Of a stretch of DNA of 64,000 nt, positions 25,555 through 34,930 are shown one piece after another. The stretch comes from Myxococcus flavus (GTDB lineage Bacteria; Myxococcota; Myxococcia; Myxococcales; Myxococcaceae): contig NZ_CP143624.1 of the NCBI RefSeq assembly GCF_050038885.1, positions 2,542,001-2,606,000 on the forward strand, written 5' to 3'. Position 1 is the first letter of the stretch, and each line of letters starts with the position of its first letter. Under the pieces are notes generated by a model. It had not been told where the DNA came from, did no database searches, and worked only from the letters and a program-made list of their open reading frames with translations. A program made the position numbers and the translations under genes.

Positions 25555-28107
25555 ATGGCGCACCCGACCGAAGACAAGAACTTCCGCCTGCCGACCTCCA
25601 TCCGTCCCCGCCGCTACGCGGCCACGCTGACCCTGGACCTGGACGCGAAGTCCTTCTCCGGACAGCAGACGCTCGACCTGGACGTGTCGGCGCCCTCGAA
25701 GGAAATCATCCTGCACGCCATCGCCCTGGACCTGGGAGAGGTGACGTTCCGCGCCGGAAGCGAGCAGCGCAAGCCCGCGTCCATCCAGCCGGTGGCGGCG
25801 AGCGAGACGGTGGTGCTGCGCTTCGATGACGCGCTGCCCACGGGCCCCGCCTCGCTCGACATCGCGTGGACGGGCCGCTTCACCGAGGGCCTGCGCGGCC
25901 TGTACCAGGCGGGCAAGGTGGCGGCCACCCAGTTCGAGGCCGCCGACGCGCGCCGCCTCTTCCCCTGCTTCGACGAGCCGGCCTTCAAGGCGCGCTGGGC
26001 GCTCACCGTGCGCGTGCCGCCGGGGCTCACCGTGCTGGGCAACGGCCCGGTGGTGAAGGACACGCAGGAGGGCGCCCTGCGCGTGGTGACGTTCCAGGAG
26101 ACGGAGGTGCTCAGCAGCTACCTCATCGCCCTGGTGGTGGGCCCGTTGGTGGGCACGGACGCGCAGGACGCGCAGGGCGTGCCGGTGCGCACCTGGGCCC
26201 TGCCGGAGAAGGCCCACCTGACGCGCTTCGGGCAGGACGTGGCGCTCGCGGTGCTGCCGAAGCTCCAGGACTACTTCGGGCTGCCGTATGCCTTCACCAA
26301 GGTGGACCAGGTGGGCATCCCCGACTTCGAGGCCGGCGCCATGGAGAACGCCGGCCTGATTACCTACCGCGAGGTGGCGCTGCTGCTGGACCCGGCCACC
26401 GCGCCGCTGTCGGTGAAGAAGCGCGTGGCGGAGGTGGTGACGCACGAGCTGGCGCACCAGTGGTTCGGCAACTGGGTCACCATGGTGTGGTGGGACGACC
26501 TGTGGCTCAACGAGGCCTTCGCCACGTGGATGGCCTTCAAGATTGTCGACCAGTGGCGCCCCGAGTGGCGCATGTGGCTGGACTTCGACGCACACCGCGC
26601 CAGCGCGCTGCACCTGGACGCGCTCAAGTCCACGCACCCCATCCACGGCGAGGTGCGCAACGCTGGCGAGGCGGGTGAGAGCTTCGACGCGATTACGTAC
26701 GAGAAGGGCGGCGCGGTGCTGCGGATGATCGAGGGCTTCCTCGGGGAGAAGGCCTTCCGAGAGGGCATCCGGCAGTACATGCTCAAGCACGCGCGCGCCA
26801 ACGCGGTGAAGGAGGACCTGTGGAACGCGCTGGGCGAGGCCGCGAGGCAGCCGGTGGAGGAGCTGGCCACCGCGTGGGTGGGGCAGAGCGGCTTCCCGCT
26901 GGTGACGGCGAAGCTGGACGGGCGCGGGCTGACGCTGTCGCAGCGGCGCTTCTACTCCGAGCCCGGCGTGCAGAGCGGCGAGACGTGGCCGGTGCCAGTG
27001 GTGCTGCGCTACCAGGACGACACCGGCGTGCGTGAGCAGCGCGTGCTGCTGCGGGATGCCCAGGCCACGGTGAAGCTGGAGGGCGAGGGCGAGGTGAAGT
27101 GGCTGACGGCCAACGCGGGCTCCACCGGCTTCTACCGGGTGGCCTACGACAAGCCGGGCCTGGAGAAGCTGGCGTCGAACCTGAAGGCGCTGGCGCCCTC
27201 CGAGCGCATCTCCCTGCTGGCGGACCAGTGGGCGCTGGTGCGCGCGGGGCAGGCGTCGGTGGCGGACCTGCTCGACCTGGCGGGCCGCTTCGGCGACGAG
27301 GAGGACGACTCCGTCCTGGACGAGCTGGTGGGCCGGCTGGCCTACATCGAGAGCCGGCTGCTGGACGGCGACGAGCAGGTGCGCTTCCGCGCCTGGGTGG
27401 AGAAGCTGCTGGGGCCCGGGCTGAAGAAGCTGGGCTGGCAGGCGGCGCCGGGCGAGGCGGACCGGGTGAAGCTGCGGCGCGCGGCGCTGGTGCGCGCGGT
27501 GGGCGGACTGGCGCGCAGCCAGGACGCGCTCGACGAGGCCCGGCCCCGCGTGGCGCGCATGCTCCAGGGCGACCGGGACGCGCTGGAGCCCAACCTGCTG
27601 GACGCGGCGGTGGGCATGGTGGCGCGCGCGGGAGACGCGGCGCTCTTCGACACCATCCTCCAGAAGATTCCGTCGGAGCCCGACCCGGCCACGCAGCGCC
27701 GCTACCTCATGGCCCTCACCGCCTTCGAGGCGACCGAGCTCACCGCGCGCGCGCGCGGGCTGCTCTACACGGACACCGTGAAGACGCAGGACGTGGCCAG
27801 CTTCGTGGCGGGACTGCTCGGCAACCGCGTCGGCCGCGAGGCGTGGTGGGAGCAGATGCGCACGCAGTGGAAGGACGTGGTGGCCCGCACCGGCGGCGCG
27901 CCCATGCTGCTGCGCCGCATCGTCGAGGCCATGGGCCTGCTGCGCACGCGCGAGCAACTGGAGCAGATGCAGGCGCTGCTCAAGGCCCAGCCCGTTCCCG
28001 AGGCCCAGCAGGCCACGGCCCAGACGCTGGAGCGGCTGTCCCAGGACGTCGCGCTGCGTGAGCGTTGCGCGCCCGAGGTCTCCGCGTGGCTGAAGCGGCA
28101 GTCGTGA
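25555..28107 (+). CDS. M1-family aminopeptidase (PepN/APN type)
   Basis: The 850-residue enzyme has the full M1 set: the exopeptidase motif GAMEN at 261-265 and the zinc site HELAHQWFGNW with ligands His297, His301 and Glu320 (WLNEAF). N-terminal beta-domain, catalytic domain, a small beta-domain near 450-530 and a helical ERAP-type C-terminus follow in order. It removes N-terminal residues from peptides in the cytoplasm (no signal peptide). The preceding zincin-like gene (13 bp) and the following overlapping gene suggest one transcript. All catalytic residues are present. Confidence 0.96.
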   Translation: MAHPTEDKNFRLPTSIRPRRYAATLTLDLDAKSFSGQQTLDLDVSAPSKEIILHAIALDLGEVTFRAGSEQRKPASIQPVAASETVVLRFDDALPTGPASLDIAWTGRFTEGLRGLYQAGKVAATQFEAADARRLFPCFDEPAFKARWALTVRVPPGLTVLGNGPVVKDTQEGALRVVTFQETEVLSSYLIALVVGPLVGTDAQDAQGVPVRTWALPEKAHLTRFGQDVALAVLPKLQDYFGLPYAFTKVDQVGIPDFEAGAMENAGLITYREVALLLDPATAPLSVKKRVAEVVTHELAHQWFGNWVTMVWWDDLWLNEAFATWMAFKIVDQWRPEWRMWLDFDAHRASALHLDALKSTHPIHGEVRNAGEAGESFDAITYEKGGAVLRMIEGFLGEKAFREGIRQYMLKHARANAVKEDLWNALGEAARQPVEELATAWVGQSGFPLVTAKLDGRGLTLSQRRFYSEPGVQSGETWPVPVVLRYQDDTGVREQRVLLRDAQATVKLEGEGEVKWLTANAGSTGFYRVAYDKPGLEKLASNLKALAPSERISLLADQWALVRAGQASVADLLDLAGRFGDEEDDSVLDELVGRLAYIESRLLDGDEQVRFRAWVEKLLGPGLKKLGWQAAPGEADRVKLRRAALVRAVGGLARSQDALDEARPRVARMLQGDRDALEPNLLDAAVGMVARAGDAALFDTILQKIPSEPDPATQRRYLMALTAFEATELTARARGLLYTDTVKTQDVASFVAGLLGNRVGREAWWEQMRTQWKDVVARTGGAPMLLRRIVEAMGLLRTREQLEQMQALLKAQPVPEAQQATAQTLERLSQDVALRERCAPEVSAWLKRQS

Positions 28108-29462
28108 AGACGACCCTGACGACGGAGAGCCTCTCGGCGGCGCGAGAGGCGCTGCGCCGGGCCAACGAGGCCCTGGCGCGCACGCACCCCGGTGACTCGG
28201 CGCAGCGGCAGCCGGTGCACGTCGTGTACGGCGGCGCGCACCTCTTCCGGGCGGAGACGGCCCGGAAGCTGGGCACGCTCGCGCTGAGCACGCTCAGGGA
28301 ATACGCGCCGGATGCCCCCGTGCTGGCCCACGGCCTGGGGCTGCCCCAGCGCGGCCGCTTCGCCCAGCGCGTCTATTCGCGCGTGGTGGCCAAGCTCGAG
28401 CGCGAGCCCGTGGAGGACCTGCGCATCGACTTCGAGGACGGCTACGGCCACCGCCCCGACGCGGAGGAGGACGGCCACGCCGTGTCCGCCGCCGAGGAGC
28501 TGGCGCGCGGCCTGACCCAGGCGCTGCTGCCGCACTTCATCGGCATCCGGGTGAAGTCCTTCACCGAGGAGCTGTTCGACCGCTCCACGCGCACGCTGGA
28601 CCTGTTCCTCACCACGCTGCTGGAGCGCACGGGCGGGAAGCTGCCGCCCTCCTTCGTCGTCACCCTGCCCAAGGTGTCGCTGCCGGAGCAGGTGTCCGCG
28701 CTCGCCCGCGCCCTGGAGGTGCTGGAGACACGGCACGGGCTGCCGGTGGGCACGGTGGGCATCGAGCTGATGGTGGAGACGCCCCAGGCCCTGTTCGACG
28801 CGCAGGGCCGGCTGCACCTGCCCACGCTGGTGGCGGCGGGCCAGGGACGCTGCACCAGCGTCCACCTGGGCGTGTACGACTACACCGCCGCGCTGGGCGT
28901 CAGCGCGCATGCCCAGACGATGCTGCACCCGGCCTGTGACTTCCTGCGGGATTGGGTGCAGGTGTCGCTCGCGGGCACGGGCATCCGGCTGGCGGATGGC
29001 GCCACCAATGTCATGCCCGTTCCGCCGCACCGGGCGCGCAAGGACGAGCCGATGCTGCCCACCGAGCGGCGGGAGAACATGGAGGCCGTCCACCGCGCCT
29101 GGCAGGTGTCGTACCGCCACATCCGGCACTCGCTGGAGCGCGGCTGGTACCAGGGGTGGGACCTGCACCCGGGTCAGCTCCCGGTGCGCTACGCGGCGGT
29201 GTACGCCTTCTTCCTGGAAGGGCTGGATGCGGCCTCGCGCAGGCTCCAGGCGTTCATGGAGAAGGCCGCGCAGGCCACGCTGGTGGGAGACGTCTTCGAC
29301 GACGCGGCCACCGGCCAGGGGCTCCTCAACTTCTTCCTGCGCGGGCTGGGCTGCGGCGCGCTCACCCAGGACGAGGTGCTGGCCGCGGGCCTCACGCTGG
29401 AGGAGCTGCGCAGCCGCTCCTTCCGCGACATCGTCGCGTCACGCCGCGCCCGGGCGACCTGA
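28104..29462 (+). CDS. DUF6986-like protein (HpcH/HpaI aldolase-type TIM barrel)
   Basis: The 452-residue product resembles the DUF6986 group, related to citrate-lyase beta and HpcH aldolases. The strands DLRIDFEDGYG, VVTLPKVSLPEQV, IELMVETPQAL and CTSVHLGVYDYTAALG fit the metal- and substrate-binding pattern of that fold, where an acidic pair holds Mg2+. A C-terminal helical part contains GWYQGWDLHPGQLPVRY. The start is a GTG that overlaps the aminopeptidase stop (GTGA); an upstream extension would lie inside that gene. A strong hairpin follows the stop. The reaction is unknown. Confidence 0.75.
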   Translation: MKTTLTTESLSAAREALRRANEALARTHPGDSAQRQPVHVVYGGAHLFRAETARKLGTLALSTLREYAPDAPVLAHGLGLPQRGRFAQRVYSRVVAKLEREPVEDLRIDFEDGYGHRPDAEEDGHAVSAAEELARGLTQALLPHFIGIRVKSFTEELFDRSTRTLDLFLTTLLERTGGKLPPSFVVTLPKVSLPEQVSALARALEVLETRHGLPVGTVGIELMVETPQALFDAQGRLHLPTLVAAGQGRCTSVHLGVYDYTAALGVSAHAQTMLHPACDFLRDWVQVSLAGTGIRLADGATNVMPVPPHRARKDEPMLPTERRENMEAVHRAWQVSYRHIRHSLERGWYQGWDLHPGQLPVRYAAVYAFFLEGLDAASRRLQAFMEKAAQATLVGDVFDDAATGQGLLNFFLRGLGCGALTQDEVLAAGLTLEELRSRSFRDIVASRRARAT

Positions 29463-29471
29463 GGGAGCTTC

Positions 29472-29502
29472 CCGGAGGAAGGGGGCCGCGCCCTTCCTCC
29501 GG
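29472..29502. terminator. Strong hairpin between convergent genes
   Basis: A perfect 12-bp stem (CCGGAGGAAGGG with CCCTTCCTCCGG) closes a 7-nt loop between the 28104-29462 gene and the convergent 29507 gene. It probably terminates both. Confidence 0.7.
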
Positions 29503-29506
29503 AGGC

Positions 29507-30118
29507 TCAAAGCAGCTCGATGGAGAGCGCCAGGTCGCACGTGGAGTACGAAACCTTCGAGCGGGACACCTCCAGGATGATTCGGACGCCCTCCTCGTTC
29601 GTCCCCGTCACCATGCGGCGCGGGTCCCAGGAATCCACCCGCGAGTCATGCCAGCTCCAGGCCGGGTTGCATGACTCCATGAGATACGAGGAGTAGATGT
29701 GGAAGGCGTCCTGCTGCGTTCCGCACTCCCGGTTGGACTGGACGCAGTAGACGTAGTCGCCCAGCACCTGGGTGCGGTAGACGAAGCAACGGAAGTCATT
29801 GGGCCCCTGCTTCGACTTCCAGATGGAGACCTCGTCCGTCGAGTTCTTCTGCGTGACCCCTCTCAGGGAAACGAAGCCGTCCGCGGCAGCCCCCGTCAAC
29901 CGCTTCACCGACTTGCAGAACACCTTTCGGTCCGGAAGCGCGGAGCGTGAGGCACCCGAGGAGTCCCCCACCTGCACGTCCCGAGTGGGCAATTGCTTGT
30001 AAGGGACGCTCGCGCGAGAACGGGCGCTCGAATAGGACTGGGCATTGACTGTCGGGCCCACGAGGAGCAATGCGCTCAATGCGAGTAAACGGATTCCTGG
30101 ATTGAGCTGCAATTGCAT
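29507..30118 (-). CDS. Exported protein of unknown function
   Basis: With the ATG at 30118 (GGGGG upstream) the 203-residue product has a signal peptide (LLVGPTVNAQS, cleavage near 27). The mature part has six Cys (CKSV, FRCFVY, YVYCVQSNREC, ESCNP, STCDL) that could form disulfides, and many Ser and Arg in the first 40 residues. No domain was recognised. It is a single gene with its own AT-richer upstream region, divergent from the 30320 gene. Confidence 0.6.
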   Translation of the reverse strand: MQLQLNPGIRLLALSALLLVGPTVNAQSYSSARSRASVPYKQLPTRDVQVGDSSGASRSALPDRKVFCKSVKRLTGAAADGFVSLRGVTQKNSTDEVSIWKSKQGPNDFRCFVYRTQVLGDYVYCVQSNRECGTQQDAFHIYSSYLMESCNPAWSWHDSRVDSWDPRRMVTGTNEEGVRIILEVSRSKVSYSTCDLALSIELL

Positions 30119-30319
30119 ACCTGAATTCCCCCTCGCGTGCGGTCGGGTCACCGCGGCCCCAGCCTCCCCCGGCCGTGCAACGAGCGCAGCCGTATACGTA
30201 GCCCGCTGTGCCGAGTCAATGTCACGGTCTCTGGAGACGCGTGTCGCCCCCAGACTGAAGGTGATTCATGCCCTGACAAGCTTTTCGGTTACAGTCCGCG
30301 TGCTCCACTCGAGGGGGAA

Positions 30320-32287
30320 ATGTTGTCAGGGTCCGATTCAATTCCAGCAATTCAAGACACACCATCCAGTCCCCCAATTCCTCGATTCAGGAAGACAGCC
30401 TGGCTGTTGAAGCTGCTGCTCGGGGTCGAGGCGGCATTCATCGGCGCACGGCTGCTGCAAATCGTCTTTCCATTACAGGTGCCACACATTCTCCAGGCCT
30501 GGGTGCTGTGGCCCGCGCTCTGGGACGTCCCGCTGGACCCGCGCCGGGTATCGCCATTCACGGCCTTGATTCCCTGGCTGTTGTGGTCCGCCGTGCTCCT
30601 GCTCTGGCTGGAGGTATTGCGGAGGGCCAGCGGCCAACGCGTCACCACCCGGATGCAGGTCATCGCCGTGGCGCTCCTGCCGGGCTACCCCGTCGTGGGC
30701 CTGCCGCGGCTCATGGCGTTGATGGCGACCGTCCTGGGCCCGCTGGCGGCCGGCTTCAAGGCGGGGGCTCGCGGCATGGTCACCCTGCATGCGCTGGTGG
30801 CCGCTGCCCTGGTGATGGAAGCCTGGAGGGACACGCCCGAGTGGGGGGTCGTGGTGCTCTGCGCGGACGGCGCGCTGCTGGTGGCGCAGTTCCTGACGCT
30901 GCGCACCGTTGCCCGGGCGTTGGGTGAGCGCACGGCCCATCCCCCGGACGCGGAGCAGGGCCACGGCACGTCCTCACCGCTCCCGCAGGAGCCCCCGCCT
31001 CCCGAGACGGGCCTCGACTGTCCGGAGTGCCCCACCCCCGCGCCGCTGCGACGGGACGCGGGCCAGCCCGGACACCACTGCGGTCACTGCGAAGGCGACC
31101 TGCTGTCCCCCGCCGAGCGGAGGCTCCTCCAGCCCCTGGCGGGGGAATCCGCGGCGATGGAGGCCACGGGACGGCATGTGAAGTGCGCGTCCTGTGGCGA
31201 GAGCGCGGCCACCGTGGTCTACCGGGGCGCGGCGGTCTCCCCTTGCGCGAGCTGCGGCGTGGTGTGGATGCGCGCGGGCGTGCTCCACCGGCTCACCCAG
31301 GGCCAGCACGGCCGCCCCTGGACCCGTCCCAGCGCGACACCTGCCGCCCCACCTCCCTCGCTGCTCTCTCCGCGTATCGGCGGGCTGGCGCTGGTGGGCG
31401 TCATCCTGGTCGGCACGGAGTGCATGCGTGTCTCGGAGAAATCCCCCTGCACGCCCACCACACAGCATCACCGCCTGGCTCGCACCGATGGCTGGGTGCT
31501 CGACCGGTGCGCGAACGCCGAGGACACGAATGAAGGCATCTCGTGGCTCCGGGACGAGCGTGGCCGACTCCGCGAGGAAACCACCTGGACGCAGGGCGCG
31601 CGCAAGGGGCCCTATCGCCGCTGGGATGCCTCCGGGCGGCTGGAGGTCGAAGGTGAGTACCGGGCCGACCAGCCCTCTGGCGAATGGCTCCACTACGCCA
31701 GGTCGGGAGCGCTGGTGATGAGGCAGTCCTTCGCCGGGGGCAAGCTCCACGGAGAGGTGGAGACACTGGCGGAAGACGGCGTCCTCCAGGAGCTCCAGAA
31801 CTACGAGCACGGGCTCCTGCATGGCCCCTATGCCCTCTACTTCCCCACCGGGCGCAAGCGGGTGGAAGGCCACTATGAGCGAGGGAAGCGGAGCGGAGAC
31901 TGGACGACCTACGACGCCGCCGGGCAACGGGTCGACGCCACGACGTGGCACGAAGGACAACGCTCGCTCGTGTGGATGGGCGGTGCGAAGACGCAGGACG
32001 CGCCCGACGCCCAGGCAAGTGAGCGCGAGGTCGCCGAAGCCGCCTCGGCCCCCGCGCTCTCCTCGCCTCATGACGCCCTCTACAGCGGACACGCGCTCGA
32101 ATGGTGGGCGCAGCGGCTCAGGCTGCTCTGGCCCCGCAGGCAGGACCCGGAGTGGGCTGCCCGCTACGCGCTCACGGTGCACCGCGCGAACCTCAATGGC
32201 CTGACGGTCGAGGAGACCGCCGCGGGCCCCCGGGTGACGCGCACACCTTCACCCGCCAGCGCGCAGGCGGACCGGAGGACACCGTGA
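30320..32287 (+). CDS. Membrane protein with zinc-ribbon and MORN-like repeats
   Basis: The ATG at 30320 is preceded by GAGGGGGA and opens a 655-residue protein; the frame extends upstream without a good start. Order of parts: four to five membrane helices (about 25-205), a Pro-rich linker, two CxxC-type zinc-ribbon pairs (CPEC...CGHC near 235-265 and CASCG...CASCG near 290-315), another membrane helix (near 365) and then MORN-like repeats (GPYRRWDASGRLEVEGEY, GEWLHYARSG, GPYALYFPTGRKRVEGHY, GDWTTYDAAGQ). MORN-variant repeats are common in bacterial surface and immunity proteins. Its stop overlaps the next M16 gene (GTGA), which points to joint function. Confidence 0.75.
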   Translation: MLSGSDSIPAIQDTPSSPPIPRFRKTAWLLKLLLGVEAAFIGARLLQIVFPLQVPHILQAWVLWPALWDVPLDPRRVSPFTALIPWLLWSAVLLLWLEVLRRASGQRVTTRMQVIAVALLPGYPVVGLPRLMALMATVLGPLAAGFKAGARGMVTLHALVAAALVMEAWRDTPEWGVVVLCADGALLVAQFLTLRTVARALGERTAHPPDAEQGHGTSSPLPQEPPPPETGLDCPECPTPAPLRRDAGQPGHHCGHCEGDLLSPAERRLLQPLAGESAAMEATGRHVKCASCGESAATVVYRGAAVSPCASCGVVWMRAGVLHRLTQGQHGRPWTRPSATPAAPPPSLLSPRIGGLALVGVILVGTECMRVSEKSPCTPTTQHHRLARTDGWVLDRCANAEDTNEGISWLRDERGRLREETTWTQGARKGPYRRWDASGRLEVEGEYRADQPSGEWLHYARSGALVMRQSFAGGKLHGEVETLAEDGVLQELQNYEHGLLHGPYALYFPTGRKRVEGHYERGKRSGDWTTYDAAGQRVDATTWHEGQRSLVWMGGAKTQDAPDAQASEREVAEAASAPALSSPHDALYSGHALEWWAQRLRLLWPRRQDPEWAARYALTVHRANLNGLTVEETAAGPRVTRTPSPASAQADRRTP

Positions 32288-33594
32288 AGCACACCTCGAA
32301 GCACACCTCACTCACGGCGGCCCTCTGCCTGCTGTTGTCGGCCGGGCTCGCCGCCGCCGCGCCCTTCGAGGTCCTGCGCTCCCGCGAATCCCCCGAGCAT
32401 GCCCAGCTGATTCTCGCGCCTCGCGAGGGCTCCCGGACGGCCACGCTGGTGGTGGCCTTCCAGAGCGGCCGGTTCGACGAGGCGGGAAGCCACGGGCTCA
32501 CCCGCCTCACCCAGCACGCCATGCTGGAGGCGAACCGGCGCGGCAGCTACGACGACCTGGTGCGGGACTTGTTCGGGGCAGGGGCCTCGCTCGAGCTCGT
32601 CACCGGGCTGCGGCAGAGCGCCTTCATCCTCGAAGCCCACCACCGCGATTTCGACCGGCTCGCCCAGCGACTGCTGGGCATGGTGCTGGATGCAAAGCTG
32701 GACGCGTCGAAGCTGGAGCACGCCATCGAACGGACCGCGCAGGACCCCGGCCTCACGGACATGCACGACTTCCTCGAGGCACGGCTCGCGTCGGCGCTCT
32801 CCACCGACGTGCGTTACGCGGCGCCGCCCCCGCGGTTTCCCTCCAGCGTGCAGAGCCTCACGGAGCGGCACGTGGCCATCCACCTGTCGAGCGCCTTCAA
32901 TCCCCGGAATGCGACCGTCATCGCGGCGGGGTCCTTCGACGCCCCCGCGCTTCGCCGGGTCGTGGCGCGTTATCGCGGCGGCGTGGCCTCTCCGGTGGCC
33001 CGGCTCACCCCGAAGCTGCCCACCAAGACGCAGCTCCCGGCGATGAGCGACGTGAACGTCCTCGCCTACCCCATCCACATCACCCAGCCCGAAGAGGCCG
33101 CCGCCCTGCGGGTGGTGGGGCCGCTGCTCCAGCACCGGATGGAGCGCCGGTTCCGCAACATGGGCGTGGGGTATGCGCAGGAGGCAGCGCCGCTGCTGAC
33201 CCCGTGGATGGATGCGCTGGTGCTGACGCTGCCCGCGAATGACCCTTCCGCCTTGGACCTGGGGCCGTTCCTCCTGCAGGAGGTGGCCGCGGTGCGCGAG
33301 GGCCGGGTAACGCCCGAGGAGTTCGCCGCCAGCCATGGCTCGGCGCTGGCCCGCTTCCGCCTCGAAGACCCTCGCCCCCGCGCGGTGGCCCTCCAGCTCG
33401 CCAGCAGCATCCAGACGCCGGCGTGGTACTCCCCGGAGGTGGAGGCCTCGCTCGCCGCGCTCTCGGCCGAGGCGTTCTCCCGGCGCGTCCAACCCTGGCT
33501 GAGCGAGGACCGGCTCGTTCACCTGCTCTTCACGCCCTATCCGACTCCGCGGCCCGCTGCGAGACCACGCCCCCATGGAGGGGGACGGAGATGA
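32284..33594 (+). CDS. M16-family peptidase homologue, inactive-type subunit
   Basis: The 436-residue product has a signal peptide (AGLAAAAPF) and the M16 core, but the zinc motif HxxEH is replaced by RLTQH at 74-78 (SHGLTRLTQH). In two-subunit M16B enzymes one partner keeps the zinc site and the other has lost it; this looks like the lost-site partner of the next gene. The GTG start overlaps the stop of the MORN protein gene (GTGA) and its own stop overlaps the next start (ATGA), so all three are translationally coupled. Confidence 0.85.
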   Translation: MKHTSKHTSLTAALCLLLSAGLAAAAPFEVLRSRESPEHAQLILAPREGSRTATLVVAFQSGRFDEAGSHGLTRLTQHAMLEANRRGSYDDLVRDLFGAGASLELVTGLRQSAFILEAHHRDFDRLAQRLLGMVLDAKLDASKLEHAIERTAQDPGLTDMHDFLEARLASALSTDVRYAAPPPRFPSSVQSLTERHVAIHLSSAFNPRNATVIAAGSFDAPALRRVVARYRGGVASPVARLTPKLPTKTQLPAMSDVNVLAYPIHITQPEEAAALRVVGPLLQHRMERRFRNMGVGYAQEAAPLLTPWMDALVLTLPANDPSALDLGPFLLQEVAAVREGRVTPEEFAASHGSALARFRLEDPRPRAVALQLASSIQTPAWYSPEVEASLAALSAEAFSRRVQPWLSEDRLVHLLFTPYPTPRPAARPRPHGGGRR

Positions 33595-34895
33595 ACATGC
33601 ACCGCGCCTCGCATTGGGCCTGCTTGCTCGCGCTGCTCTGCGCGGCACCTTCCGCCGAGGGCCGGGCCCCGCCCCAGGACGACGCCCCGGCCGCCACCGC
33701 CGAGCTGCTGCCCGACGGCACGGAGCTCGTGGTGGTGCCCCAGACAGGGGTGGCCACCGCGTCCCTGCGCCTCGTGGTGCGCTCGGGCGCATCGCGCGAC
33801 CCGATTGGGAAGGAGGGGCTCGCGCACCTGCTGGAGCACCTGGTGTTCCATGGCAGCCACGACCTCGTCGGCAGCGAGCTGCGTGGCCGCGTCGAGGCGG
33901 TGGGCGGCACGCTCAACGCCTTCACCTCGGCGCAGTCCACCGTCTACGCGCTCGACGCGCCCGCCAAGGACTTCCCCGCGCTCGCGCGGGACGTGCTGCG
34001 CATGGTGACCAGCCCCGAGATTCCTGGAGGCAAGCGCCTGGAACGCGAGCTGGGCATCATCCAGACGGAGAGCGTCTACCACTTCTCCCGAGCGAGCCTG
34101 TCCTCGCACGTGGAGGAAGCGCTGTTCCAGAGCGTGTCGCTGGAGAACGCCATCATCGGGACCGTCGAGTCACGGGCGCGCATCACCCGTGACGACCTCC
34201 TCGCGTTCTACACCCGGCATTACGTCACCTCGAACATCTCGCTCGTCCTCACGGGCGCGACGAACGTCGAGGAGGCGCGCCGGCTGGTGGACACGGCCTA
34301 CCGCCTGCCCCCGGCCCTGCCCGAGGAAGCCGTGTCCGCCGCGACCGAGATGGCCCTCTACCCCGTCGAGCAGCACACCCGCGCGCCGAGCACCTTCATC
34401 GCGCAGGGCTACCCGATTTCCCACGAGGACCGGGGCACCTGCCGCGCGGTGGCCGACCTGATTCAGCTCCGGTTGGTGCGTGAGGTCCACCTGAAGGAGC
34501 CCATCGTCTCCAGCATGCGGGTGCTCTGCATCAACCTGAGAGGCAACGACCTGCTGCTCGCGTTCGCCTATACACGCTCCCTCGACGGTGCCCGGCTGCC
34601 CTACCTCATGCAGGAGACGTTCGACACGCTGGCTCGCCGCCCGCCGAGCGCGCCCGAGCGGAAGCTGCTGGAGCAGCGGAGCCAGCGGCTGTCGGAGCTG
34701 CTGCTGGCCGAGGGGCCGGCGCTGGCGGATACCGTGGCGGCGCTCGCGTCGGAGCCCCGCCAGGGAGGGCTCGTGGACCTGGGTGCCCTTCAGCCCACTC
34801 GCGTGCCGACGCCCGCCGTGCTGAAGAGCTTCGTGCGTCGCAACTTCCGTGAGGACCGCGCAGTCAGAATCACCAGCTCCCCCCTGGAGGGCTGA
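33591..34895 (+). CDS. M16-family zinc peptidase, active-type subunit
   Basis: The 434-residue product starts with a signal peptide and has the inverted zinc motif HLLEH at 79-83 (LAHLLEHLVFHG), followed by the family segment VGGTLNAFTSAQSTVY and a later ELGIIQTE that should supply the third ligand. It is probably a periplasmic or surface endopeptidase working with the preceding homologue. GGGGACGGAG lies directly before the ATG, and the start overlaps the previous stop by 4 bp. The C-terminal half is the usual non-catalytic M16 domain. Confidence 0.9.
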   Translation: MNMHRASHWACLLALLCAAPSAEGRAPPQDDAPAATAELLPDGTELVVVPQTGVATASLRLVVRSGASRDPIGKEGLAHLLEHLVFHGSHDLVGSELRGRVEAVGGTLNAFTSAQSTVYALDAPAKDFPALARDVLRMVTSPEIPGGKRLERELGIIQTESVYHFSRASLSSHVEEALFQSVSLENAIIGTVESRARITRDDLLAFYTRHYVTSNISLVLTGATNVEEARRLVDTAYRLPPALPEEAVSAATEMALYPVEQHTRAPSTFIAQGYPISHEDRGTCRAVADLIQLRLVREVHLKEPIVSSMRVLCINLRGNDLLLAFAYTRSLDGARLPYLMQETFDTLARRPPSAPERKLLEQRSQRLSELLLAEGPALADTVAALASEPRQGGLVDLGALQPTRVPTPAVLKSFVRRNFREDRAVRITSSPLEG

Positions 34896-34930
34896 CGTCC
34901 GCCGGCGCTCCCGGGCACCCCGAGGCATTC

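Noticed and set aside
25411..27957. 848-codon minus-strand frame opposite the M1 aminopeptidase gene
   Set aside because: Antisense to an M1 peptidase with GAMEN and HExxH; no domain of its own.
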